Shown here: piece after piece, positions 51,447-62,100 of the stretch
Layout: every line of letters starts with the position of its first letter
How positions within the stretch are numbered: the stretch's first letter is position 1
From: Nocardia jejuensis NBRC 103114
GTDB taxonomy: Bacteria; Actinomycetota; Actinomycetes; Mycobacteriales; Mycobacteriaceae
DNA length: 64,000 nt
Direction of reading: 5' to 3'
NCBI RefSeq assembly: GCF_001613145.1
Contig: NZ_BDBU01000018.1
Coordinates: forward strand, 62,001-126,000
Position numbers and translations under genes: made by a program
The notes under the pieces: generated by a model
Seen by the model: only the letters and a program-made list of their open reading frames with translations
What the model was told of the DNA's origin: nothing
The model's database searches: none

Positions 51447-51450
<4 letters not shown>
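50482..51450 (+). CDS. DUF58 protein (MoxR partner, Rv1480-like)
   Basis: 322 aa from the ATG at 50482; GTG at 50476 or the coupled GTG at 50446 (overlapping the moxR stop) are alternatives. Family signature [23 protein letters not shown], then LVVDLSASLDFGT (MIDAS-like metal site), GGGNRIGAVVANG and LDPLDTALPDIGDV. DUF58 proteins sit between MoxR and VWA proteins and are thought to assemble with them. The next start overlaps this stop (GTGA). Confidence 0.93.
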
Positions 51451-53220
<1,770 letters not shown>

Positions 53221-53280
53221 TCTCTGCGTTCCAACTCCCTGGCCATTCAGCACTTTTCAACGAGGAGAACCGACCAACCC

Positions 53281-54117
53281 ATGGGTGGATTGCTCGAAGG
53301 CAAGACCGTACTCATCACCGGCATCATCACCGACTCGTCCATCGCTTTCCACGCGGCCGCTGTCGCGCAGGAGCAGGGCGCCAAGGTGATCATCACCGGT
53401 ATTCCGGAGCGGCTGCGGCTGATCGACCGGATCGCCAAGCGGCTGCCGCAGGAGGTTCCCCCCGCCATCGGCCTCGATGTCACCAACGAGGAGAACCTGG
53501 CGGAGCTGGCGGACAAGGTCCGCGAGCTGGCCCCCGAGGGCGTCGACGGCGTGCTGCACTCCATCGCGTTCGCACCCCGCACCCTGATGGGTCCGGAAGC
53601 CAAGCCGTTCCTGGACGGTCCGGGTCCCGATGCCGCCAAGGCGTTCGAGATCTCGGCCTGGTCGTACGCCTCGCTCGCGCGTGCCGTGCTCCCGGTCATG
53701 AACGAGGGCGGCTCCATCGTGGGCATGGACTTCGATCCGCGCACCGCGATGCCGTACTACAACTGGATGGGTGTGGCCAAAGCCGCGCTCGAGTCCGTGA
53801 ACCGCTACGTGGCGCGGGAGGTGGGCGAGGCCAAGCGGATTCGCTCCAACCTGATCGCCGCCGGTCCCATCAAGACCCTGGCGGCCAAGGCCATCGCGGG
53901 CACCGCCACCGATGACGCCAAGCAGCTCACCATGCTGAACACGTACTGGGACGGCGCATCCCCGATCGGCTGGGACGTCGACGACCCGACGGTGGTCGCC
54001 AAGTCCATCGTGGCCATGCTGTCCGATTGGCTGCCCGGCACCACCGGTTCGATCATCTACGTGGACGGTGGCGCCAGCCACAACACGTGGTTCCCCGCCG
54101 ACGGTTTCACCAACTGA
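53281..54117 (+). CDS. inhA: Enoyl-ACP reductase InhA
   Basis: 278 aa, ATG at 53281. Diagnostic segments: [20 protein letters not shown] (NADH-binding; the isoniazid-relevant Ile16/Ile21 region is conserved), [11 protein letters not shown] (Ser94 equivalent conserved), [25 protein letters not shown] with the catalytic Tyr and Lys, and [20 protein letters not shown]-dependent enoyl-ACP reductase of FAS-II. The substrate loop is slightly longer than in M. tuberculosis. Confidence 0.96.
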   Translation: MGGLLEGKTVLITGIITDSSIAFHAAAVAQEQGAKVIITGIPERLRLIDRIAKRLPQEVPPAIGLDVTNEENLAELADKVRELAPEGVDGVLHSIAFAPRTLMGPEAKPFLDGPGPDAAKAFEISAWSYASLARAVLPVMNEGGSIVGMDFDPRTAMPYYNWMGVAKAALESVNRYVAREVGEAKRIRSNLIAAGPIKTLAAKAIAGTATDDAKQLTMLNTYWDGASPIGWDVDDPTVVAKSIVAMLSDWLPGTTGSIIYVDGGASHNTWFPADGFTN

Positions 54118-54139
54118 TTCAGTGAAGGAGGCCGTGGCG

Positions 54140-55207
54140 GTGGAGTCCACTGCACTCGAGGTGGATGCGCTGCTGCTGCTGTCCTTCGGCGGCCCCGAGC
54201 GCCCCGAAGACGTGATGCCGTTCCTGGAGAACGTCACTCGGGGCCGGGGCGTGCCGCCCGAGCGCCTCGCCGAAGTCGCGGAACACTATCTGCACTTCGG
54301 CGGGGTCTCGCCGATCAATGCCCTCAATCTCGACATCATCAAGGCGATCGAGGCCGAATTCGCTTCGCGCGGAATCGATCTGCCGGTGTACTTCGGCAAT
54401 CGCAACTGGCATCCGATGATCGAGGCGACCGTCGAGCGGATGCACGCGGACGGCATCCGTTCCGCCGTGGTGTTTCCCACCTCGGCCTGGGGCGGTTACT
54501 CCGGATGCAAGCAGTACCACGAGGACATCGTGCGGGCGCGTGCCGCCGTCACCGATGCCCCCGATCTGATCAAGCTGCGCCAGTACTTCGATCATCCGCT
54601 GCTGATCGACTCCTTCGCCGACGCGATTCGCGCGGCCGTGCACGAGCTACCCGGGGACCGGCGTGAGCGCGCCCGGCTGGTCTTCACCGCGCACTCCATT
54701 CCGGTCGTCGCCGATACCGCCTCCGGGCCGCCGGACGAACCCGGGCTGTACAGCCGTCAGGTCGCCGAGGCGGCCCGTTTGTGTGCCGCGGCAACCGGTT
54801 TCGCCGAGCACGATCTGGTGTGGCAGTCCCGGTCCGGGCCGCCGCAGGTGCCGTGGCTGGACCCCGACATCGTCGATCACCTCGACACGCTCGCCGAGCA
54901 GGGCGTGGACGCGGTCGTGGTGTGCCCGGTCGGATTCGTCTCGGACCACCTCGAGGTGATCTGGGACCTGGACAACGAGGCCCGCGAACGTGCCGCCGAA
55001 CTCGGCATCGCCTTCGCGCGGGCGGCCACTCCCGGCCCCGACCCGCGTTTCGCCCGGATGGTCGCCGATCTCGTGAGTGAACTCGTCGCCGGTGCAAAGC
55101 CGTTGGCGCTCAGCGACTTCCCGCGTCTGGGTTGCACCGCGAACGGTGTGGAGTGCGTGCCGGGCTGCTGTGCGATGCCCCCGGCGGGCCGTCGTCCGGC
55201 GCGCTGA
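54140..55207 (+). CDS. hemH: Ferrochelatase (coproporphyrin/protoporphyrin, actinobacterial [2Fe-2S] type)
   Basis: 355 aa from the GTG at 54140 with AAGGAGG 8 nt upstream (GTG at 54134 is too close). [22 protein letters not shown] opening, VFTAHSIP with the catalytic His, and [20 protein letters not shown]. The C-terminal [17 protein letters not shown] contains the cysteine cluster that binds [2Fe-2S] in mycobacterial ferrochelatase. Inserts iron in heme synthesis; the gene is called hemZ/cpfC in mycobacteria. Confidence 0.95.
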   Translation: MESTALEVDALLLLSFGGPERPEDVMPFLENVTRGRGVPPERLAEVAEHYLHFGGVSPINALNLDIIKAIEAEFASRGIDLPVYFGNRNWHPMIEATVERMHADGIRSAVVFPTSAWGGYSGCKQYHEDIVRARAAVTDAPDLIKLRQYFDHPLLIDSFADAIRAAVHELPGDRRERARLVFTAHSIPVVADTASGPPDEPGLYSRQVAEAARLCAAATGFAEHDLVWQSRSGPPQVPWLDPDIVDHLDTLAEQGVDAVVVCPVGFVSDHLEVIWDLDNEARERAAELGIAFARAATPGPDPRFARMVADLVSELVAGAKPLALSDFPRLGCTANGVECVPGCCAMPPAGRRPAR

Positions 55208-55353
55208 GACTTCGGTTCCGCTCCTCGCCTCGAACTCTTCTCGGCGGATGTTTTGGGACTGTTGTGCCGAAACGGATCTCGTGACGGCGGGTGCGAACAT
55301 CGTTGCCTGCCCTGGGTTCTCGCGTGAAGTTCACCGTGGGTATTCTCTCGCCG

Positions 55354-55602
55354 GTGAACAGTGAGAATAGAGGTCCGGCCCGGCGAGCGCCGGCCGCGGG
55401 TTCCGGGGGTTCGCGCAATGGTGGGGCAACAGGGTCCAAGCGCCTACTCGGGCCACCGGATTGGTTCGTCTGGATTCCGATCGTCGGAATCGTGGAGGCG
55501 GCCTGGATCTGTGCCACCATCGCCGCCTCCACGCTGGTGGCCGGAGTCCTGATCGCCGTCGGCGTGCTGCTCGTGCTCGTCGACTGCTGGTTCAATCGCT
55601 GA
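55354..55602 (+). CDS. Small two-helix membrane protein, probably leaderless
   Basis: 82 aa from a GTG at 55354. A TATTCT -10 hexamer (55341-55346) ends 7 nt before this codon, which would make the mRNA leaderless. The N terminus is Gly/Arg-rich and two hydrophobic helices follow (WIPIVGIVEAAWICATIAA and LVAGVLIAVGVLLVLVD). No family recognised. Confidence 0.6.
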   Translation: MNSENRGPARRAPAAGSGGSRNGGATGSKRLLGPPDWFVWIPIVGIVEAAWICATIAASTLVAGVLIAVGVLLVLVDCWFNR

Positions 55603-55751
55603 GCGAACCCCTCGTTCGCCGGTGCGGGAATCGGGCGTCCGGAGCTGTGCTCCGGGCGCCGAGATTCCATCCTGTGAACATTCGGCGTACCGCTTCGGCG
55701 GCGGTGCGGATACCATCGCGGGGCACAATCTTCGAGAGGGGAAGCCCCACC

Positions 55752-56411
55752 TTGTCCAGGCTCGCCGAAGGCGCCAAGTCACCGCAGCTAGATCTTCAGC
55801 CGCAACCGTTTCCACAGCCGCCGCCGTTTCCCGGTCCCCGGAAGCGCTCGGTCAACCCGCTCGTCGCGGCCGCGTCCGCGGCCGGCGCCGTCGCGGTGCT
55901 CGGTGTGGCCGCCGCGGCCACCTTCTACATCCAGGCCTCCGACGCGGAGCAGACCGCGGACGATCGCGGCGCCACCATCACCGAACTGCGCCAGCAGGTT
56001 TCGGATGCGACCGCGACCGACAAGCGGCGCGCGGCGGCCCTGCGCGCGGCGTCGGAGTTCTCCGTGCAGTTCAGCACCTATGACGTGAACGACCTCGACA
56101 CCTACGTGAACAAGGTGCTCGACGCGTCCACGGGGAGCTTCAAGCAGGACTTCGCCAACAACTCCGGGGCGATGCGCGACGGCATCAATTTCTGGCAGAT
56201 GCGGATGCACTCGCTCGAAAACAATTGCGGCCTGACCTCTTTGGACGGCAAGAAGGCGCAGACGGTGGCGATCGTGAAGCAGTCGCTGACCAATATCGAC
56301 ACCCCGGACCCCAACCTGCCGATCGTCACCACCGTGACCATGCTGCTGACCCTGGAGGAGCAGTCGGACGGGTCCTGGAAGGTCAGCGGTATGAAGGCGC
56401 CGGCGCTCTGA
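55752..56411 (+). CDS. Mce-associated-like membrane protein
   Basis: 219 aa from a TTG at 55752 preceded by GAGAGGGGAAG; no ATG or GTG gives this frame. Cytoplasmic Pro-rich N terminus (residues ~10-40), one membrane helix (NPLVAAASAAGAVAVLGVAAAATFYI), a short coiled coil, then an SnoaL/NTF2-like extracytoplasmic domain (FSTYDVNDLDTYVNKVLDASTGSFKQDFANN, VTMLLTLEEQSDGSWKVSGMKAP). Proteins with this layout support Mce lipid transporters, but no mce genes are in the window. Confidence 0.78.
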   Translation: MSRLAEGAKSPQLDLQPQPFPQPPPFPGPRKRSVNPLVAAASAAGAVAVLGVAAAATFYIQASDAEQTADDRGATITELRQQVSDATATDKRRAAALRAASEFSVQFSTYDVNDLDTYVNKVLDASTGSFKQDFANNSGAMRDGINFWQMRMHSLENNCGLTSLDGKKAQTVAIVKQSLTNIDTPDPNLPIVTTVTMLLTLEEQSDGSWKVSGMKAPAL

Positions 56412-56423
56412 GGGCCCCGGTCG

Positions 56424-57131
56424 TCACTTGAGCACGTTCACCGCGCGGGCGATGACCAGGCTCACCGTGATCAGCGAGATCCCGGACTGAGCCATCATCG
56501 CCAGCTTGGCCCACCGTGACATCGGCATCACGTCGGTGGGGCTGAAGGCGGTGGCGTTGGTGAAGGACATGTAGAAGTAGTCGACGAAGCCCGGTTCCCA
56601 TTCCGGGTCGGTCAGTTCGGGATTCTGCATCTGCACGAAAAGGAAATCCGGGTACGGCTCGCGCGCGTGCGCCCGTGCCGCGGGCCCGCCGCGATCCATC
56701 TCCCAGTAGCCCAGCGCGAACACCAGCACATTGGTGAGCCACACCTCCACCCCGGAGGTCAGGAGCTCGCGCGGATCGTTGCTGATCGATCCGTCGACCA
56801 GGGCGAAGATCAAGTGGTAGACGGACCAGAACATCGCGAAGGCCAGCAGGACCGCGAGGGTGAGGCTGCATCGCCGCAGCCACACCTCCTCGCGGTCCAG
56901 CCGCCACGGGCTTCCGATCACGAGCACCCCCAGCAGCACCGCGCCGAGCGCGGGAATCAGCCACGCCGGATTCGGGGTGAACTGGTTCGGCAGGATGAAC
57001 TGCAGGGCGATGATGCCCGCCACCGCGATCGTCGCGAGCAGCCGTGATTCGCCCGTGGTCCGGCGCGCCCACGCGGGAACCTGATCGTCGTCGTTCGCCG
57101 CGTTCGCGGGGGTGCTGTCGGGGCTGCTCAC
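56424..57131 (-). CDS. Multi-pass membrane protein with potassium-channel-like pore segment
   Basis: 235 aa from a GTG at 57131; start uncertain. Four membrane helices followed by a two-helix hairpin with a channel-like re-entrant loop: YFYMSFTNATAFSPTDVMPMSRWAKLAMMAQSGISLITVSLVIARAVNVL. The TNATAFSPTD loop sits where 2TM channels have TVGYGD but lacks the GYG selectivity filter. DUF1345-like proteins share this layout. Convergent with the Mce-associated-like gene. Confidence 0.72.
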   Translation of the reverse strand: MSSPDSTPANAANDDDQVPAWARRTTGESRLLATIAVAGIIALQFILPNQFTPNPAWLIPALGAVLLGVLVIGSPWRLDREEVWLRRCSLTLAVLLAFAMFWSVYHLIFALVDGSISNDPRELLTSGVEVWLTNVLVFALGYWEMDRGGPAARAHAREPYPDFLFVQMQNPELTDPEWEPGFVDYFYMSFTNATAFSPTDVMPMSRWAKLAMMAQSGISLITVSLVIARAVNVLK

Positions 57132-57558
57132 GCCAGCAGTATGCCCCGATCGGCCGCTCGCGTCCGCGACCAACACCGCCGGGACGGGCTCGGGAACGCA
57201 GGTCCGGAGCGGTCCGTGATCGGTCGCTCGGCCCGTCCCCGGAGACCGTGTCCACTACGGGCGACAAGGCTCGAGTAGAACTGCCCGTGCAGTTTGCTTC
57301 CCGGTCGCACGCCTGGTCGCCGCCCTGTCCAGGGTGCCGGGTGCCGGCGAGCGGGTGGGGGCGTGCGAGCATGGAGTGCTCGTGACGAACGATGTGCACG
57401 TGGGCACGGTCTCGGGGATCATCGCTCTCGTGTTCAGGCGCGGGGCATCGCGATGCCGTCGATCTGGTCGCGGGCCGTCGTCGCCGCACTCCATGTCGAA
57501 GTGCCGCCGCCACCGCGTCCCGCCGCCACCGCACACCTTCGACCCGCAGGAGTAGTTC
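57132..57558. other. Intergenic region
   Basis: Divergent gap (427 bp) between the channel-like gene and the methyltransferase. No gene, RNA or clear operator found; should carry the methyltransferase promoter (its AGGAG site is at 57548-57552). Confidence 0.45.
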
Positions 57559-58743
57559 ATGTCCACGGTTCACTGGACCGAGAATGACGAGACATGTTCC
57601 GCTCGTTGGCATTCGGAGAACGGGACCGGCGCGCCGTCGCGGATCGTCGTCGTCGATGACGAGCTGACAGCGAATGCCGCCCATCGGCTGGCGCGAGCGG
57701 GCACCGGGATGCTGTGGCGCGGCGATTACCACAACGCGCGGCAGCTGCTGCGTGCGCTGGATCGGCGGGTGCAGCGCGACACCGAGCGGAAGAACACCGA
57801 GCGGAAGAACACGGAGCGGAAGAACACGGAGCGGAAGAACACCGAGCGGAAGAACACCGGCGCGGAGAGCTTTTCGGACTATCGGGCGGCGCGCTCCGCG
57901 CGTGCCCGGATGCTCGGGATGCTCCTGGTGGAGGTGGAGTCGGACTATTCGCTCGCCCTGCGTCGCGCGCCGGACATCCGGCAGGCGTGCGTGGAAGCCT
58001 ACGGGGAGCCCGACGGGGCGAGGGTGATCGCGCTGACCGAGCTGCAGGGCGTGCTCAGCGCGCAGCAGTGGCACGAGAAGGGGGTCGAGGTCCCTGCCCT
58101 CGGAGCGCGGATTCACGCCTCCTACGGGGTGTTCTCCCCGGTGCGCGGTGAGTACGTCGACCTCGCGGCCGATGCGCCGCTGCCCGGCACCACCCCGCGA
58201 GTCGCGTTCGACCTCGGCACCGGGACGGGGGTGCTCGCGGCGGTCCTGGCGCGGCGCGGCGTCGGGCAGGTGGTCGCCACCGATATCAATCCGCGCGCGG
58301 TGGAGTGCGCACGGGCGAATATCGCCCGGCTGGGGCTGGGGGAGTCGGTGCGGGTCGTGCGGGCCGATCTGTATCCGGAGGGCACGGCGGATCTCATCGT
58401 GTGCAATCCGCCCTGGTTGCCCGCGGATCCGACCTCGGCGCTGGAAGCCGGTGTCTACGACCCGAACTCGGACATGCTGCACCGCTTCCTCGACGGCCTG
58501 ACCGCGCATCTCACGCCGGGCGGCGAAGGCTGGCTGATCCTGTCGGACCTCGCCGAGCATCTGGAGCTCCGCGCGAGCGGTGAACTCCTGGAGCGGATTT
58601 CAGCGGCCGGACTGCGAGTCGTCGACAAATACGACACCGCGCCGAGGCATCCGCGCGCCCGCGACACCACCGACGGCCTGCACGCCGCACGTGGTCGCGA
58701 GATCACCTCGCTGTGGCGACTGGCGCCGAAGGACGCCTCCTGA
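57559..58743 (+). CDS. Class I SAM-dependent methyltransferase (N5-glutamine/PrmC-like) with repeat insertion
   Basis: 394 aa, ATG at 57559 after CAGGAG. The C-terminal half is a PrmC/RlmG-like methyltransferase: VAFDLGTGTGVLAAVLARRGVGQVVATDINPRAVECARANI (SAM motif I) and LIVCNPPWLP (NPPY-type catalytic motif with Trp). Target could be an amide or an exocyclic amine. The N-terminal half is helical and contains five tandem TERKN repeats (residues ~75-99) encoded by a perfect 15-bp repeat. Confidence 0.83.
   Translation: MSTVHWTENDETCSARWHSENGTGAPSRIVVVDDELTANAAHRLARAGTGMLWRGDYHNARQLLRALDRRVQRDTERKNTERKNTERKNTERKNTERKNTGAESFSDYRAARSARARMLGMLLVEVESDYSLALRRAPDIRQACVEAYGEPDGARVIALTELQGVLSAQQWHEKGVEVPALGARIHASYGVFSPVRGEYVDLAADAPLPGTTPRVAFDLGTGTGVLAAVLARRGVGQVVATDINPRAVECARANIARLGLGESVRVVRADLYPEGTADLIVCNPPWLPADPTSALEAGVYDPNSDMLHRFLDGLTAHLTPGGEGWLILSDLAEHLELRASGELLERISAAGLRVVDKYDTAPRHPRARDTTDGLHAARGREITSLWRLAPKDAS
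57781..57855 (+). repeat. Five tandem 15-bp repeats inside the methyltransferase gene
   Basis: Five copies of ACCGAGCGGAAGAAC (two with a synonymous ACGGAG variant). The unit is a multiple of three, so copy-number change alters a basic Thr-Glu-Arg-Lys-Asn linker without frameshift. Confidence 0.95.
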
Positions 58744-58794
58744 CGCGTCTGCGACCATCCTCGAACACCGAGGGGTTCCGGACAGTCGAGTTCC

Positions 58795-59027
58795 GAGGCG
58801 TCCCGCACGGTCCGCGCTTCGGGGCCATTCGGGTGATCCGACCCTCGAGGCATCCTGAACGGCCGAACGACGACGCGTCCCGCCCGGCCTGAATCCTGAC
58901 GCGTGCCGTCCGGCCTGAATCCTGACGCGTGCCGCCCGGCCTGAACCCTGACGCGTGCCGCCCGGCCCGAACGCGACGCGCCCCGGACGGCCTGAGCCCA
59001 CGAGGCGTCCCGCACGGCCTGAAACCT
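58795..59027. repeat. 26-bp tandem repeat region between the methyltransferase and carboxylase genes
   Basis: Units start at 58872, 58898, 58924, 58950, 58975 and 59002, each beginning GACGCG or GAGGCG and containing a CCGGCCTGA-like core. A further degenerate copy lies at 58795. The copies abut each other with no unique spacers, so this is not a CRISPR array. No coding potential accepted. Confidence 0.85.
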
Positions 59028-59055
59028 GGAGGGCGGCAACCGAACCCCCGAACGC

Positions 59056-59101
59056 GACTCGGCCGGTCGGGTCCCGATATCGGGACCCGACCGGCCGAGT
59101 C
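59056..59101. terminator. 46-bp perfect palindrome, bidirectional terminator
   Basis: Two 23-bp perfect arms meet at CGAT|ATCG in the centre (outer ends GACTCGG/CCGAGTC). It lies between the convergent methyltransferase (stop 58743) and carboxylase (stop 59123) genes. Very strong hairpin without a U-tract. Confidence 0.75.
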
Positions 59102-59122
59102 TACGAGCGGCGTGCCGGGGGA

Positions 59123-62100
59123 TTACCCGGGCAGACCCGCCTCGATCGCGCTGATGATGCGCGGCCGCATCTCCGCCGCGCTGATGATCGCGTCCACCGA
59201 CCCGACCTCCACCGCACGCTGGATGTTGTGCACGCGGTCGAACTCCGCGGCCACCTCACCGAGCTTCTCCGCACGCACCGAGGAGCGCACCTCGTCCAGC
59301 TCGGCGAGTATCGCGACACGGTCCGCGCCGGTCGCGTTGGACGCGCGGGCCTCGAGGTCGCGCACGCGCTGATCGGCGGCCGTGCGGGTGTTGACGTCGT
59401 TGGAGAACACCACCGCCGCGGCGGGGGCGCCACCCAGCACGGAGGCGAACGAGCCCTCCAGTGCCAGCACTGTCATGTTCGGGTTGAGCGCCTTGGAGAA
59501 CACCACGAACGCACCGCCGTGGTAGCGCGAGATCACGCAGAACACGATGGGGCCCTGGAAGTTCACGATGGCACGCCCGATTTCGGCGCCGTATTCGAGC
59601 TGCAGCTTGCGCATCGACTCCGGAGAGCCGTCGAAGCCCGACAGGTTGGCCAGCACCACCAGGGGGCGGTTTCCGCTGGCCGCGTTGATGGCCCGCGCGG
59701 CCTTCTTCGACGAGCGGGGGAAAAGCGTTCCCGCCGTGTAGGTGTCGGGTCCGTCGGTGGAGGGGAAGCCGCGGCGCGGCACGCTCCGGGACTCGATGCC
59801 CAGCAGGCACACCGGGATTCCGCCCAGTCGCGCGTCCTGCACGACGGCGGTCTCGGCGTCCGCCATGCCCGCCCAGCGCTCCAGCACCGGATGGTCCTGG
59901 TCGGACAGCGCGCGCATGACACTGCGAATGTCGAAGGGCTTCTTGCGATCCGGGTTGGCCGTCGCGGAGAAGATCTCCCCGACGGTGCGGAAGTCGCTGT
60001 CCGCCAGATCGTGCGGGAAGCTCGACACGTCGCGATCGACGGGATCGGCGGTGTGCGAGCGACGCGGTGACTGCTCACCCGGGGCCACATAGGTGTGGTC
60101 GTAGTGCGACATCAGCACGTTGCGCGCGGCGTGCAGGTTCGGCGCCCAGTACTGCGCCTGACCGTTGGGCCCCATGATCCGGTCGTGGCCGCCGATGCCG
60201 AAGTTGTCCTCGGCCGAGACACCACCGGAGAAGTCGAGCGACTGCTTGCCGGTCAGCACCATCGCCGAATCCGGGGTCATCACCAGCACGCCCTTGGTGT
60301 GCATGAGCATGGTGGCTTCGGCGTTCCAGTACGGCTGCGCACCGACATTGATGCCCGCGACGACGATATTGATCTCGCCGCCGTCCTGGGTGAACTCGAC
60401 GATCCGCTTGAGCGCGGCCGCGACCCAGTCCATGTTCTCGGTGCCGGACTTCATCGAGATGCGCGCGCCCGAGGACAACGCGTACCACTCCAGCGGCACC
60501 TGCATCTGCTGCGCGAGATCCAGCGCCGCGATCACCCGGCGGCACTCCGGCTCCGAGAGCGCGCCGAGGGATTTGGTCGGATCACCCAGCAGCAGAACGC
60601 GGGTCACGCCGTCCGGATGCTGCGGTGTCGCGGTGGTGACCACACCGGCCACGATGGCGGCCGAGTTGTGGCCCTTGGGCCGATTCACCGGCACCAGCAC
60701 GTGGTCGACGTCGAGGTCGTATTCGGTGAAATCGCCGAGCAGACCGGTCAATTCGTAGGGGTACACGGTGTTGCGGGCACTGGCGCGCAGCACCTTCTGG
60801 CGGTACTCGTCGAGCGGCTCGACGGCATCGTCGGAACGCTCGTCGATGGTCACCGAGGTGCCGCCGGTGGCGTCGAAGGCCACGCGCACGGCGACCTTCT
60901 TCAGCTCACCGGACTTGGGATCACGATGCCGTGCGATGAGCAGGATCTCCTCCAGCCCCGCCCCGGCGGTCGTGGCCGCCACCCGATCCACGATCGTCTG
61001 CAGTTCGGCGCGGGTGATGTCCACCGGCGGCCACACGTACATGACGATGCGGTTGGTGTGGAATCGCTTGGCCGAGGGCCGCAGCGACTGCGCCCGGCGG
61101 ATCGAGTCCAGGCAGGTCGCGATCGTGGTCTCCGCCGTCGGCAGCGCGAGCAGCCGGCCGTCGTGCTCACGCAGCGACGCCAGGTCGCGCACCTGAGCGA
61201 ACGCGATGAGCCGCTCGTCGGAGGGGTTCTCCTTGGCCACACAGCGGAACAGGTAGATCTCCTCGTCGTCCGAGGAGGACAGGCGGGTGAGATCGAACTT
61301 GCGCAGGCGCGTCATCTGCATGCGCTGCGCGATGTACGGGTGCAGACCGCGGATCAGGCGTTCCTCGGCCATCCCGGTGGTGGAGGGCCGGAAGGTGAAG
61401 TGGTGGTGCATGACCGCGCCGCCGCTGCCCGCGACCGTCGCGGTGATCCGGTGCACCTGGGTGGGCAGCGGATACGCGCTGAGCGCCTCCTGCAGGGTCA
61501 GGGCCATCGCGTCGAAGTCCTCGGGCTGCTCTTCCCAGCTGAGGTAGATATCGGCCTCGATGGAGGCTCCGCCCTTGGCCAGTCCGGCCAGGCCGCGCAC
61601 CATGGCATCGAGTGCGTCGAAGCGCACCGCGGCCGAAACCAGGCTCACCCCACGGCGTTCCGCGATCACGAAGGTGCAGCCGCCGACATCCTGGGTGTGG
61701 ACATCGGACAGGTCCTTGTTGCCGTAGTAGCGGCGGGTCAGGACCTCGAGCATGGCGGTGTTGTCCGCGCTGCCGCGCTCGAGGCGCTGACCGAGCAGAC
61801 GCACCAGCGGCTCGGTGCTGCGCACCATGTCCGAGATGCGCTCGACGCGATCGGGCGCCTGCGGGTTGGCGTCGAGGTGGCGCAGCTGCTTGCGGACGTT
61901 GGTGTAGACGCGAGCGCGGTTGCGCCGCAGCAGCGGCAGGCCGTACCAGGCGTACACCACGCCGCGGGTCAGGTCGGCGACCGCGGGGAATCGCACCTGC
62001 GTCGCGGCCACCAGACGCTCGAGCGTCAGGCCGACCGGCTCGCGCAGCGCGCGCTCGGGCACCGGCTCGCGCAGCCACTCACGCAGCAGGGTCGTGATGA

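Noticed and set aside
57781..57855. CRISPR array
   Set aside because: Direct 15-bp copies with no spacers, in frame inside a gene.
58795..59027. CRISPR array or repeated small peptide genes
   Set aside because: 26-bp units abut without spacers; frames through them are Arg/Gly shadow sequence.
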